Shown: positions 1 through 5,845, counted from the stretch's first letter. The stretch is 7,121 nucleotides of DNA from UBA12465 sp964408785 (GCA_964408785.1 CAYPAS010000049.1:1-7121); one strand, 5' to 3'. Numbers and translations are program-made. Notes: generated by a model from the letters alone, not told the origin.

Positions 1-342
1 AAAGGCATACAAAAAGGCCTTCCGGACGCTCGCCTAAATGGTTCCTGGCAAAAACGTATACCAGCTAACCTAAACGTGATGTTCAGGCACGTTGAAGGAG
101 AAGCTATCTTGATAGATTTATCATATAAAGGCATACAGGTTTCTACGGGTTCGGCCTGTTCGGCTTCTAATCTAAAGGCGTCGCCAGTATTAAAAGCTAT
201 TGGACTTAACAAGAATTTTCTCAATAGTAATATCCGCTTTTCTCTGGGGCGTTTCAATACTGAAAAAGAAATAGACAAGGCGATAAGCGCCTTAAAAACG
301 ACGGTTGCCCGTTTGCGGCAATTTAGTCCGATAAAAAATTAA
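1..342 (+). CDS. iscS: Cysteine desulfurase (NifS/IscS type), C-terminal part
   Basis: This is the 3' end of a PLP-dependent cysteine desulfurase gene. The enzyme takes sulfur from cysteine as a persulfide and passes it to the Fe-S scaffold. The frame is open from base 1, so the 5' end lies outside the window and the ATG at 76 is internal. Visible family marks are the LNG and RIPANLNV stretch (codons 12-26), the active-site loop STGSACSAS with the persulfide cysteine at bases 157-159, and the closing motif IRFSLGRFNTEKEID. The GSAC loop fits the NifS/IscS class rather than SufS, but NifS and IscS cannot be told apart from this fragment. The scaffold gene starts 10 nt after the stop, which supports a shared transcript and a direct sulfur-donor and scaffold partnership. 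Confidence 0.93.
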   Translation, partial: KGIQKGLPDARLNGSWQKRIPANLNVMFRHVEGEAILIDLSYKGIQVSTGSACSASNLKASPVLKAIGLNKNFLNSNIRFSLGRFNTEKEIDKAISALKTTVARLRQFSPIKN

Positions 343-352
343 CGATAAATAT

Positions 353-796
353 ATGGCTCTTAATTATACAAAGAAAACTATTAATAATTTTTTAAAGCCG
401 AAGAACGTCGGCTCGATAGCTAATCCTGATGGCTACGCTCAGATTGGCAATATGGTTTGCGGTGATCAGTTGGATTTTTTCTTGAAAGTTGAAAAGGGAA
501 GGATTAAGGATGTTCGCTTCCTTTCTTTTGGTTGCGCTTCTAATATCGCTACCGCCTCGGTCTTGACCGAAAAAGTTAAAGGTATGACCGTGGCTGAGGC
601 CAGAAATTATAATTGGAAATCAATAGTTGAGGAATTGGGCGGTTTGCCGCAACAAAAGGTCCATTGTTCGATAATGGCCGTTGAGGGTTTGCAGAAAGCT
701 ATTGCTGATTACGAAAAGCGTAATCCGCTATCACCAGCCAAGAAAGTGACGGCAAAAGCTCCTGTTAAAAAACTTAGCAAGCCGAAGAAAAAATAA
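353..796 (+). CDS. iscU: Fe-S cluster assembly scaffold protein, IscU/NifU N-terminal type
   Basis: This 147-residue protein is a scaffold on which Fe-S clusters are built from iron and desulfurase-supplied sulfur. The three ligand cysteines lie in their usual settings: C36 in VCGD with the conserved Asp38, C61 in FGCAS, and C105 in KVHCSIMA. The core (residues 1-122) matches IscU in length, and there is no SufU-type insertion. Two things differ from textbook IscU. The LPPVK motif that the HscA chaperone recognises reads LPQQK (98-102). A lysine/proline/alanine-rich tail of about 25 residues follows the core (123-147). The ATG at 353 is the only sensible start; only AT-rich sequence precedes it and no Shine-Dalgarno is visible. 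The gene sits 10 nt after the desulfurase gene and is followed by a terminator. Confidence 0.93.
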   Translation: MALNYTKKTINNFLKPKNVGSIANPDGYAQIGNMVCGDQLDFFLKVEKGRIKDVRFLSFGCASNIATASVLTEKVKGMTVAEARNYNWKSIVEELGGLPQQKVHCSIMAVEGLQKAIADYEKRNPLSPAKKVTAKAPVKKLSKPKKK

Positions 797-806
797 TTAG
801 AGAAAC

Positions 807-839
807 AAAAAAAGACGTCCTTGCGGACGTCCTTTTTTT
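807..839. terminator. Bidirectional intrinsic terminator between convergent genes
   Basis: A perfect 7-bp stem GACGTCC (814-820) pairs with GGACGTC (825-831) around the loop TTGC. A run of seven A (807-813) lies on the left and seven T (833-839) after one C on the right. Read either way, the stem is followed by a T-run, so it can end both the iscS-iscU transcript (+) and the RRM-protein transcript (-). Its position exactly between the two convergent stop codons supports this. Confidence 0.9.
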
Positions 840-852
840 ATATTTCAGAGGA

Positions 853-1110
853 TTAATTCCTTCTTTCGAGCGGACGAGCTTCGTTAACAACGACGCGGCG
901 GCCATCGAGTTCCTGGTTGTTGTACATAGCAATCGCTTTTTCAGCAGCATCGTCGTCTTCCATTTCGACAAAGCCGAAGCCCTTCGAACGGTTAGTTAAA
1001 CGATCCATGATAACAACAGCGGAAAGAACTTTTCCAGCCTTAGCGAAAGCTTCGGCTAAAGTTTCTTCGGTCGTCTTGAAATTCAAGCCACCGACAAATA
1101 ATTTCTTCAT
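853..1110 (-). CDS. Small single-RRM RNA-binding protein
   Basis: The gene encodes an 85-residue protein that is almost entirely one RNA-recognition motif and should bind single-stranded RNA in the cytoplasm. RNP2 is KLFVGGL (residues 3-9) and RNP1 is KGFGFVEM (43-50), with the RNA-stacking aromatics F5, F45 and F47 all present. The C-terminus ends in a short basic stretch (RPLERRN), without the glycine-rich tail of the cyanobacterial Rbp proteins that it otherwise resembles. Those relatives are often cold-induced and may act as RNA chaperones; a similar role here is inference. The ATG at 1110 is preceded by an A-rich stretch without a clear Shine-Dalgarno. The gene has its own strong promoter and a leader of about 90 nt, and it sits where rplJ would follow rplA in the classical order. 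Confidence 0.93.
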   Translation of the reverse strand: MKKLFVGGLNFKTTEETLAEAFAKAGKVLSAVVIMDRLTNRSKGFGFVEMEDDDAAEKAIAMYNNQELDGRRVVVNEARPLERRN

Positions 1111-1161
1111 CTTTTTTTCTTTTGCTTTTTATAAAACGTAAGACGACCTTTCTCTTTGAAA

Positions 1162-1185
1162 ATAGAGCGGAAAGCTCCGCCCTAT
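1162..1185 (-). promoter_or_regulatory. Hairpin in the leader of the RRM-protein mRNA, possible attenuator or weak terminator
   Basis: Bases 1162-1171 pair with 1176-1185 (nine pairs with one A-C mismatch) around the loop AAGC. In the minus-strand transcript the stem contains a GCGGA/TCCGC core and is followed by only about three or four U before a C. It lies downstream of both rplA and the RRM-protein promoter. It could be a leaky terminator for the ribosomal-protein operon, a leader structure controlling the RRM gene, or both. The short U-run makes a strong terminator unlikely. Confidence 0.5.
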
Positions 1186-1190
1186 CTTCC

Positions 1191-1211
1191 AATGCTTACC
1201 TATTAAGCATT
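1191..1211 (-). promoter_or_regulatory. Inverted repeat overlapping the -10 and start site, possible operator
   Basis: A perfect 8-bp inverted repeat, AATGCTTA (1191-1198) and TAAGCATT (1204-1211), is separated by five bases. It overlaps the first three bases (1209-1211) of the -10 hexamer and covers the expected transcription start near 1202. One arm therefore lies at or upstream of the start and would not be in the RNA, so a DNA operator is a better reading than an RNA hairpin. No regulator gene for it is visible in the window. Confidence 0.4.
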
Positions 1212-1237
1212 ATACTATTTATCCAAAAGTAAGTCAA
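1209..1237 (-). promoter_or_regulatory. Sigma70-type promoter of the RRM-protein gene
   Basis: On the minus strand the -35 box is TTGACT (1237-1232) and the -10 box is a perfect TATAAT (1214-1209), with a 17-bp spacer. This is eleven of twelve consensus bases at ideal spacing. Transcription should start near 1202, which gives a leader of about 90 nt before the ATG at 1110. The -35 box begins four bases after the rplA stop codon. Confidence 0.85.
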
Positions 1238-1240
1238 GTG

Positions 1241-1951
1241 TTATAAGGAAACCTTGATTCCAGGACCCATGGTCGAGGAAAGGCTAATATTCTTTATAAA
1301 ACTACCCTTAGAAGAGGACGGTTTAGCTTTTTTAACGGTTTCAACGAGGACCTGGAAGTTTTCTAATAATTTATCTTCGCTGAAGCTGGATTTACCGATA
1401 ATAGCGTGTAAATTAGCAGTATCATCGTTCTTGAAGCTGATTTTACCTTTCTTTAATTCTTCTACCGCCTTGGCCGGGTTGGTGGTGACGGTGTCATTTT
1501 TCGGAGAAGGCATTAAGCCGCGGGTGCCGAGAATTTTAGCGATAACCGCTAAATTTTTCATTAATCCTGGTTCAGCGATAGCGACCTGGAAATCAGTCTT
1601 TTCGCTTTTCTTTATTTCGTTTATTAATTCTTCGCCGCCGAATATATCAGCGCCGGCTTCTTTGACAGCCTTTTCATTTTCCGGAGAAACGAAGGCGGCT
1701 ACTTTGACGGTTTTGCCAGTACCATGCGGCAAACTGACAGCGCCGCGGACCTGCTGATCGCCTTTCTTAGTATTTATTCCGAGGCGGAAATGAACTTCGA
1801 TAGAAGAATCGAATTTGGTCTTAGCTAATTTCTTAACGATTTCTAAAGCTTCTTTCGGAGAATAAGCCTTATTTTTGTCATAAGCAGCCGAGTAGTCGAC
1901 AGCCTTTTTCTTGTTAGTCGCCTTAGGGGCGGCTTTCTTGGTTTTTTCCAT
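1241..1951 (-). CDS. rplA: Ribosomal protein L1 (uL1)
   Basis: This 236-residue protein is L1, which forms the mobile stalk of the large subunit at the E site, binds 23S rRNA helices 76-78 and in many bacteria represses its own operon. Family marks in order are FDSSIEVHFRLGI (47-59), DQQVRGAVSLPHGTGK (65-80), LGTRGLMPSPK (141-151), the KAKPSSSKG segment (208-216) and the C-terminal TMGPGIKV (227-234). The usual GPKGLMPNPK reads GTRGLMPSPK here. The first 18 residues form a lysine/alanine-rich extension. The start at 1951 (ATG) is preferred over an in-frame TTG at 1993, because the extra residues do not resemble L1 and the TTG lies inside a structured spacer. It follows rplK by 49 nt and is the last gene of the operon here. 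Confidence 0.95.
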   Translation of the reverse strand: MEKTKKAAPKATNKKKAVDYSAAYDKNKAYSPKEALEIVKKLAKTKFDSSIEVHFRLGINTKKGDQQVRGAVSLPHGTGKTVKVAAFVSPENEKAVKEAGADIFGGEELINEIKKSEKTDFQVAIAEPGLMKNLAVIAKILGTRGLMPSPKNDTVTTNPAKAVEELKKGKISFKNDDTANLHAIIGKSSFSEDKLLENFQVLVETVKKAKPSSSKGSFIKNISLSSTMGPGIKVSL

Positions 1952-1959
1952 AGTTTTTT

Positions 1960-1993
1960 TCGTGGTCAGCGTTATTTTAAATAACTCCCACAA
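1960..1993 (-). promoter_or_regulatory. Candidate L1-binding autoregulatory element before rplA (23S rRNA mimic)
   Basis: The rplK-rplA spacer, read on the minus strand, can form two short stacked helices. Outer helix: GUGG (1991-1988) with CCAC (1965-1962), extended by U-G and U-A pairs to 1993/1960. Inner helix: GUUAUU (1985-1980) with AAUAAC (1976-1971) around a UAA loop. They are joined by an asymmetric internal loop of GA on one side and GCUGA on the other. The strand GUGGGAG followed across by GACC matches, from memory, the L1 site of E. coli 23S rRNA (GGUGGGAGG opposite GCCGACC). The structure ends 8 nt before the rplA ATG, where bound L1 could block initiation. The fold is seen in the sequence; L1 binding is inference. 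Confidence 0.5.
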
Positions 1994-2000
1994 TTATTAA

Positions 2001-2423
2001 TTATTTTATTTCGACGCCCATCTGTCTGGCGGTGCCAGCAATGATGTTTTTGGCGGCTTCGATATCGTTAGCATTCAAATCAGGTAATTTAGCTTTGGCG
2101 ATTTCTTCAAGTTGAGCCTGGGTGATACTGCCGATTTTTTCGGTTAGCGGTTTACCAGACCCCTTTTTGATGCCGGCAGCTTTTTTTATCATTTCAGCGG
2201 CCGGAGCGGTCTTAAGGATGAAATCAAAGCTGCGATCTTCGTAAACGGTTATTTCAACCGGAACGATGTCGCCCATTTTATCTTTAGTCTTGTCGTTGAA
2301 CTGTTTGCAGAAATCAGCGATATTGAGGCCGTGTTGGCCGAGCGCCGGACCGACTGGAGGAGCTGGATTGGCTTGGCCGCCAGCAATCTGGAGCTTAATC
2401 TTGGTTTTTATTTTTTTTGCCAT
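2001..2423 (-). CDS. rplK: Ribosomal protein L11 (uL11)
   Basis: This 140-residue protein is L11, which binds 23S rRNA helices 43-44 in the GTPase-associated centre and takes part in factor binding. The N-terminal domain carries the signature run from GGQANPAPPVGPALG (15-29) through GQHGLNI. The C-terminal rRNA-binding domain (about 75-140) includes KGSGKP (87-92) and the closing GTARQMGV (130-137). Length and domain order are normal. The ATG at 2423 has only AT-rich sequence before it and no Shine-Dalgarno. The gene lies 36 nt after nusG and 49 nt before rplA in the standard order, so it is almost certainly cotranscribed from the secE promoter. Confidence 0.97.
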   Translation of the reverse strand: MAKKIKTKIKLQIAGGQANPAPPVGPALGQHGLNIADFCKQFNDKTKDKMGDIVPVEITVYEDRSFDFILKTAPAAEMIKKAAGIKKGSGKPLTEKIGSITQAQLEEIAKAKLPDLNANDIEAAKNIIAGTARQMGVEIK

Positions 2424-2433
2424 ATTATTTTAA

Positions 2434-2452
2434 GAGTGCAGAAGCAACACTC
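2434..2452 (-). other. Small hairpin in the nusG-rplK spacer
   Basis: GAGTG (2434-2438) pairs with CACTC (2448-2452). A further U-G pair in the minus-strand RNA leaves a 7-nt loop. No U-run follows, so it is not an intrinsic terminator. It ends about 10 nt before the rplK start and could influence translation or RNA processing. No match to a known leader motif was recognised. Confidence 0.35.
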
Positions 2453-2459
2453 GATTTAA

Positions 2460-3005
2460 CTAGATTTTCTTTATTTGCAGGAAGTCTAATTCGACCGGCG
2501 TTTCGCGGCCGAACATAGAAACGGAAACCTTTACCTTGCCCTTCGCCTCGTCTATTGCGGTAACTTTTCCTTCCATGTTTTTGAACGGGCCTTCGTTGAT
2601 GTGAACTGGGGAGCCGACAATAACGTCTATCTGGAATTTAGGATCTTCGACGCCCATGCGTTTCTGTAGAGCCTTAACTTCAGTTTCGCTTATCGGGGTC
2701 GGAATAGTACCGGTGCCGATAAAGCCAGTTACGTTAGGGGTGTTTCGGACTATATACCAGGATTCATCGGTAACTTCCATTTCGACTAATATGTAGCCAG
2801 GAAATATTTTTTCTTCGACTACTTTGCGCTTGCCGTTCTTAATCTTGATTTTCTTTTCGGTCGGGATGAGGATATTAAAGATCTTGTCTTCCATATCCAA
2901 TGATTCTACTCTTTGCTTCAGGTTTTGGGTGACGTTTTCTTCGTAGCCGGAATAGGTATGAATGACATACCAGCGGCGGCCTTGGTTTAAAAGTTGCTTA
3001 GCCAT
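2460..3005 (-). CDS. nusG: Transcription termination/antitermination factor NusG
   Basis: This 181-residue protein is NusG, which binds RNA polymerase through its NGN domain, limits pausing and links transcription to Rho or the ribosome through its KOW domain. The NGN domain (about 10-120) shows RRWYVIHTYSGYE (10-22), FPGYILVEM (68-76) and NTPNVTGFIG (88-97). The KOW domain shows GSPVHINEGPF (131-141) and the closing SVSMFGRETPVELDF (161-175). There is no inserted third domain. The gene ends in TAG, the only stop other than TAA seen here. It begins 23 nt after secE and, like its neighbours, lacks a Shine-Dalgarno. Confidence 0.97.
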   Translation of the reverse strand: MAKQLLNQGRRWYVIHTYSGYEENVTQNLKQRVESLDMEDKIFNILIPTEKKIKIKNGKRKVVEEKIFPGYILVEMEVTDESWYIVRNTPNVTGFIGTGTIPTPISETEVKALQKRMGVEDPKFQIDVIVGSPVHINEGPFKNMEGKVTAIDEAKGKVKVSVSMFGRETPVELDFLQIKKI

Positions 3006-3028
3006 AAATTTAAGAACGATTTTTTTAA

Positions 3029-3214
3029 TTACCTATTGATGAGAAAAGAGAAGCCTTCAGAAAAGGCATAATCTAAGACGCCGATAAAGACGGCCACAGC
3101 CAAACTGATACCGATGACCAGCAGGGTGTAGTTATAAGTCTCTTTTTTGGTCGGCCAGGTGACCTTTTTCATTTCAGCCACCGATTCCATCAAATAATTG
3201 GATAATTTGTTCAT
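3029..3214 (-). CDS. secE: Preprotein translocase subunit SecE
   Basis: This is a short SecE of 61 residues, the clamp subunit that holds SecY in the Sec channel of the cytoplasmic membrane. An amphipathic N-terminal helix leads into the hallmark MKKVTWPTKKET, followed by one membrane span (about TLLVIGISLAVAVFIGVL) and a short tail. It has one span, like most bacterial SecE and unlike the three-span E. coli form. The ATG at 3214 is chosen. An in-frame GTG at 3229 would add MNTSN and has a GGAAGG about 13 nt upstream, so it remains possible. The gene opens the secE-nusG-rplK-rplA operon. The often adjacent rpmG and tRNA-Trp genes are absent and a divergent gene lies upstream. Confidence 0.92.
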   Translation of the reverse strand: MNKLSNYLMESVAEMKKVTWPTKKETYNYTLLVIGISLAVAVFIGVLDYAFSEGFSFLINR

Positions 3215-3272
3215 ATTGCTTGTATTCACTATTTAAAAACAGCCTTCCAAGGCCATTCTTTAATCTATTGAA

Positions 3273-3301
3273 ATATTACAAAATCTCAGCCTCATTGTCA
3301 A
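3273..3301 (-). promoter_or_regulatory. Promoter of the secE-nusG-rplK-rplA operon
   Basis: On the minus strand the -35 box is a perfect TTGACA (3301-3296). It is followed after 17 bp by TAATAT (3278-3273), a four-of-six -10 box. Transcription would start near 3266, about 50 nt before the secE ATG. It is the best promoter-like pair in the divergent intergenic region for this strand. Confidence 0.7.
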
Positions 3302-3305
3302 GCTT

Positions 3306-3322
3306 GGCGGCGTCCGTCCGCC
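3306..3322. repeat. GC-rich palindrome between divergent promoters
   Basis: GGCGG (3306-3310) pairs with CCGCC (3318-3322) around a 7-base loop that contains a CGTC-CGTC tandem. Weaker pairing extends outward to 3302/3326. It is a GC island in an AT-rich spacer, directly next to the secE -35 box. No T-run follows on either side, so it is not a terminator. It could be a REP-like dispersed palindrome or a protein-binding site. Confidence 0.4.
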
Positions 3323-3345
3323 TGGCTATTTAAAAATGACAAAAG

Positions 3346-3375
3346 TTTGCTTTTTATAAGCAAAAATTATACAAT
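3346..3375 (+). promoter_or_regulatory. Promoter of the membrane protein-rsmI-metG operon, with overlapping inverted repeat
   Basis: The candidate -35 is TTGCTT (3347-3352) and the -10 is TACAAT (3370-3375), with a 17-bp spacer. The -10 matches five of six bases but the -35 only three. Transcription would start near 3382, leaving a leader of only about 17 nt. A perfect 7-bp inverted repeat, TTTGCTT (3346-3352) and AAGCAAA (3358-3364), covers the -35 and half the spacer and could be an operator. Confidence 0.5.
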
Positions 3376-3398
3376 AAAACCAAGTTTTAAACGTTTTT

Positions 3399-5126
3399 AT
3401 GGTTAGTCCAAATTTGGTAAAAAAACAGCTTTCCCGGCAAGATCCGGCAGAGCTCAACGAGGGCGCGAAAAAGATATTTCAGGTAATGTATAGCGAAAAG
3501 AATCGCCGAGAAGACTGGGATGATGATATCCCTAGAATCAAGGTCTCCGCTTTGGTTTCTCGTCTGTCGTTTTTCTATGAAAAAATCAGGAATGCCGTCG
3601 ACTATGACGAAGAACATCGTTTGCGCAAAAATGCTATCGGCCGTATCTTGAAGCGTCAAATAGTTATCGAGGGAGTTTTAAAGGAGGCGGATGCCAGCAA
3701 GGTTTCTGAACATCTACTAACCGAGCTTATCCGTGGCCGTTATCTTTCCAATAATTTGATACCGGAAACCAAGATCGGGGAAATCGCTTCGATTTTGGAA
3801 AAATACATTTTGCTGAAGAATTTAATTTCCTTGAAGATAAACAATGAATTGAATATCAAAGCCGATGTCGGACGCATCAAGGATTTGATAAATAAAAAAA
3901 CTGGCCTTACTAGTTGGATAATCGAATTGGTTGCTTGTGAAATAGAGGAGGGTTTGGGGCAGAACAAAGTCAAACAGGCGGTTGTCGGCGATATGTTTGC
4001 TATTCTTTCCCGGATAGTAAAATTGCCTGATGATTCTCCTTATGGCGATGATTTAGAAATCCAGCTCTATCTCAGTATTTGTCGCAATTATTTGAAATTT
4101 GATGACGAGATGCTTTCTTTCGTCCTTTTCAAATACTACAACAGCGATTGGAATTCCTTGTCTCTTTCAGAGAACGCCGCCGCCGGCACAGGAATACTTA
4201 ATAAAGTTTCGGAAAATATAGATCAGATCAGGGCGGCGGTTTCCCGTCAGTTAGAACATCCTTTAAAAAAACAGATAGACCGGGTGGTCCGCATGTATTC
4301 TTTGTATTTTTCTATATTAGTCGAAACCATCGATATTGATCCGGCTAAAGTTTATAACGAATTAGAAGATGGGGCTAAAGGCTTTTTGTCGCTGTTAAAG
4401 AAAGTTTGCGAAAAGAAATACCAGAAAGCCAAGAGCCGTTTATGGCGCTCGGCTTTGCGCAGTATAATCTATATATTTTTCACTAAATCCATTTTTGTCA
4501 TCTTGATTGAAGTGCCGGCGATAAAGTTTTTCAACGAGCCTCTTAATCCTGTTTCTCTTGGTATTAATATTTGTTTTCCCGCCTTTTTGCTTTTCTTGAT
4601 AGTTTTCTTGACTAAGACGCCGGGAAGCGAGAATACGGAAAAGATAATTTCAGGCATCAAAGAAATCGCTTTTGCTGGTAACGAAAAGAAACAACCTATA
4701 GTTTTGCGCCAACCACCGAAACGCAACCCCTTCAAGCGTTTGATTTTTGCTTTGGTTTACACGGCTTCTTTTATGTTTTCTATTTGGATGATTGTCAAAG
4801 TCCTTACTCTAATTCACTTCAATTGGGTGAGCATGCTTATCTTCCTGTTCTTCTTGGCTTTCGTTAGTTTTTTCAGTATCATGACGACTCGCGGTGTCAA
4901 AGAGCTTATCGTTGTCGAGAAACGGGAAAGCTTGGTAAGTTTCTTATTGGATCTTTTTTACATGCCGATTATTATGGCTGGCCGTTGGATGTCGGGAAAA
5001 TTTTCCAAACTCAACGTTTTTGTTTTTGTCTTTGACTTTATCATTGAAGCGCCTTTCCAGGTACTTATTGAAATGGCTGAAGATTGGACCCGTTATGTCC
5101 GCGAAAGAAGGGAAAATATTGAATAA
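3399..5126 (+). CDS. Large polytopic membrane protein of unknown function
   Basis: This 575-residue protein belongs to no family that I can name. Residues 1-350 are soluble, charged and probably helical, with a conserved-looking stretch FFYEKIRNAVDYDEEHRLRK (58-77). Four likely membrane spans follow at about 355-372, 388-405, 447-470 and 476-495. Near the end, two further hydrophobic segments (512-528 and 537-552) could be re-entrant or amphipathic, and the tail is charged. Positive charge before the first span and in the 406-446 loop argues that both ends are cytoplasmic. There is no signal peptide, nucleotide-binding motif or cysteine pair. An in-frame stop at 3375-3377 makes the ATG at 3399 the first possible start. 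It leads an operon, with rsmI starting 3 nt after its stop. From memory, similar unnamed proteins occur in Patescibacteria; this was not checked. Confidence 0.9.
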   Translation: MVSPNLVKKQLSRQDPAELNEGAKKIFQVMYSEKNRREDWDDDIPRIKVSALVSRLSFFYEKIRNAVDYDEEHRLRKNAIGRILKRQIVIEGVLKEADASKVSEHLLTELIRGRYLSNNLIPETKIGEIASILEKYILLKNLISLKINNELNIKADVGRIKDLINKKTGLTSWIIELVACEIEEGLGQNKVKQAVVGDMFAILSRIVKLPDDSPYGDDLEIQLYLSICRNYLKFDDEMLSFVLFKYYNSDWNSLSLSENAAAGTGILNKVSENIDQIRAAVSRQLEHPLKKQIDRVVRMYSLYFSILVETIDIDPAKVYNELEDGAKGFLSLLKKVCEKKYQKAKSRLWRSALRSIIYIFFTKSIFVILIEVPAIKFFNEPLNPVSLGINICFPAFLLFLIVFLTKTPGSENTEKIISGIKEIAFAGNEKKQPIVLRQPPKRNPFKRLIFALVYTASFMFSIWMIVKVLTLIHFNWVSMLIFLFFLAFVSFFSIMTTRGVKELIVVEKRESLVSFLLDLFYMPIIMAGRWMSGKFSKLNVFVFVFDFIIEAPFQVLIEMAEDWTRYVRERRENIE

Positions 5127-5129
5127 AAT

Positions 5130-5843
5130 ATGGGAAAATTAAGCATTGTCGCGACGCCGATAGGAAATTTAGAAGATATCACCTTAAGAGCTCTGCGAAT
5201 TTTAAAAGAGGCTGACGCCGTCCTTTGTGAAGATACTAGAGTGACAAAACATCTTTTGGATCATTATGAAATAAAGACGCCGCTCATCTCTTACCATCAG
5301 CACTCTGGTCTAGCTAAGGTTTCTAAGATAAAAGAATTATTATTTGCTGATAAGAATTTAGCCTTAGTCAGTGATGCCGGCACGCCGGGAATTTCTGACC
5401 CTGGCAGTCAGTTAGTCTCTTTATTACGCGAAGAATTGCCGCAAACAAGCATTGAATGTCTGCCTGGTCCATCGGCCTTAACCGCCGCTGTTTCTTTGGC
5501 GGGAAATGGTTTTGATCGTTTTGTCTTTTTGGGATTTTTGCCCCATAAAAAAGGGAGACAGACGATGTTGCGTCAAATATTCGAAGCTAATTATCCGTCG
5601 GTTTTTTATGAATCAAAACATCGGATAGTTAAGGCAATAAAAGAACTTTCGGTTTTAGAATTAGAAATCGGTCAGAAATTACGTTTGATATTATCGCGGG
5701 AACTTAGCAAGCTGCACGAAAGCTGGTATTCCGGTACGACGGCAGAAATCTTAGATATATTAGAAAATAATCCAGATAGTCTAAAAGGAGAATTCGTCGT
5801 CTTAGCGCAACGGGCAGATAAATTAAAAAACGAAAAGAAATAA
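5130..5843 (+). CDS. rsmI: 16S rRNA (cytidine(1402)-2'-O)-methyltransferase RsmI
   Basis: This 237-residue protein is RsmI, an SAM-dependent enzyme of the tetrapyrrole-methylase fold that 2'-O-methylates C1402 in the decoding centre of 16S rRNA. Its motifs are VATPIGNLEDIT (7-18), CEDTRVTKHLL (33-43), the loop SDAGTPGISDPG (81-92), LPGPSA (111-116), FLGFLP (133-138) and RELSKLHE (190-197). It is about 50 residues shorter than the E. coli enzyme (286) and stops just after the core fold, without the extra C-terminal domain. The start overlaps no other gene and lies 3 nt after the membrane-protein stop. metG begins 2 nt after its own stop, so translation in this operon is probably coupled. No Shine-Dalgarno lies at useful spacing. 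Confidence 0.96.
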   Translation: MGKLSIVATPIGNLEDITLRALRILKEADAVLCEDTRVTKHLLDHYEIKTPLISYHQHSGLAKVSKIKELLFADKNLALVSDAGTPGISDPGSQLVSLLREELPQTSIECLPGPSALTAAVSLAGNGFDRFVFLGFLPHKKGRQTMLRQIFEANYPSVFYESKHRIVKAIKELSVLELEIGQKLRLILSRELSKLHESWYSGTTAEILDILENNPDSLKGEFVVLAQRADKLKNEKK

Positions 5844-5845
5844 AT

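Noticed and set aside
917..1141. Plus-strand open frame opposite the RRM gene
   Set aside because: It mirrors the RRM coding sequence and its A-rich leader; the minus-strand frame has both RNP motifs.
1254..1757. 167-residue plus-strand open frame opposite rplA
   Set aside because: It is the exact complement of a certain L1 gene, has no recognisable domain and no promoter, and is explained as a shadow frame.
1952..1993. Upstream TTG start giving rplA 14 more residues (MWELFK...)
   Set aside because: The added residues do not look like L1, the next Met gives a normal lysine-rich L1 N-terminus, and the TTG lies in the structured spacer.
3242..3253. Palindrome GCCTTCCAAGGC in the secE leader
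   Set aside because: The perfect arms leave a two-base loop, which is too tight for a stable hairpin; with a larger loop only three pairs remain.
1191..3364. Possible shared operator between the two promoters, as both repeats contain GCTT...AAGC
   Set aside because: The distance between half-sites differs (7 versus 5 bases) and the outer bases do not match, so chance similarity in AT-rich DNA is enough.
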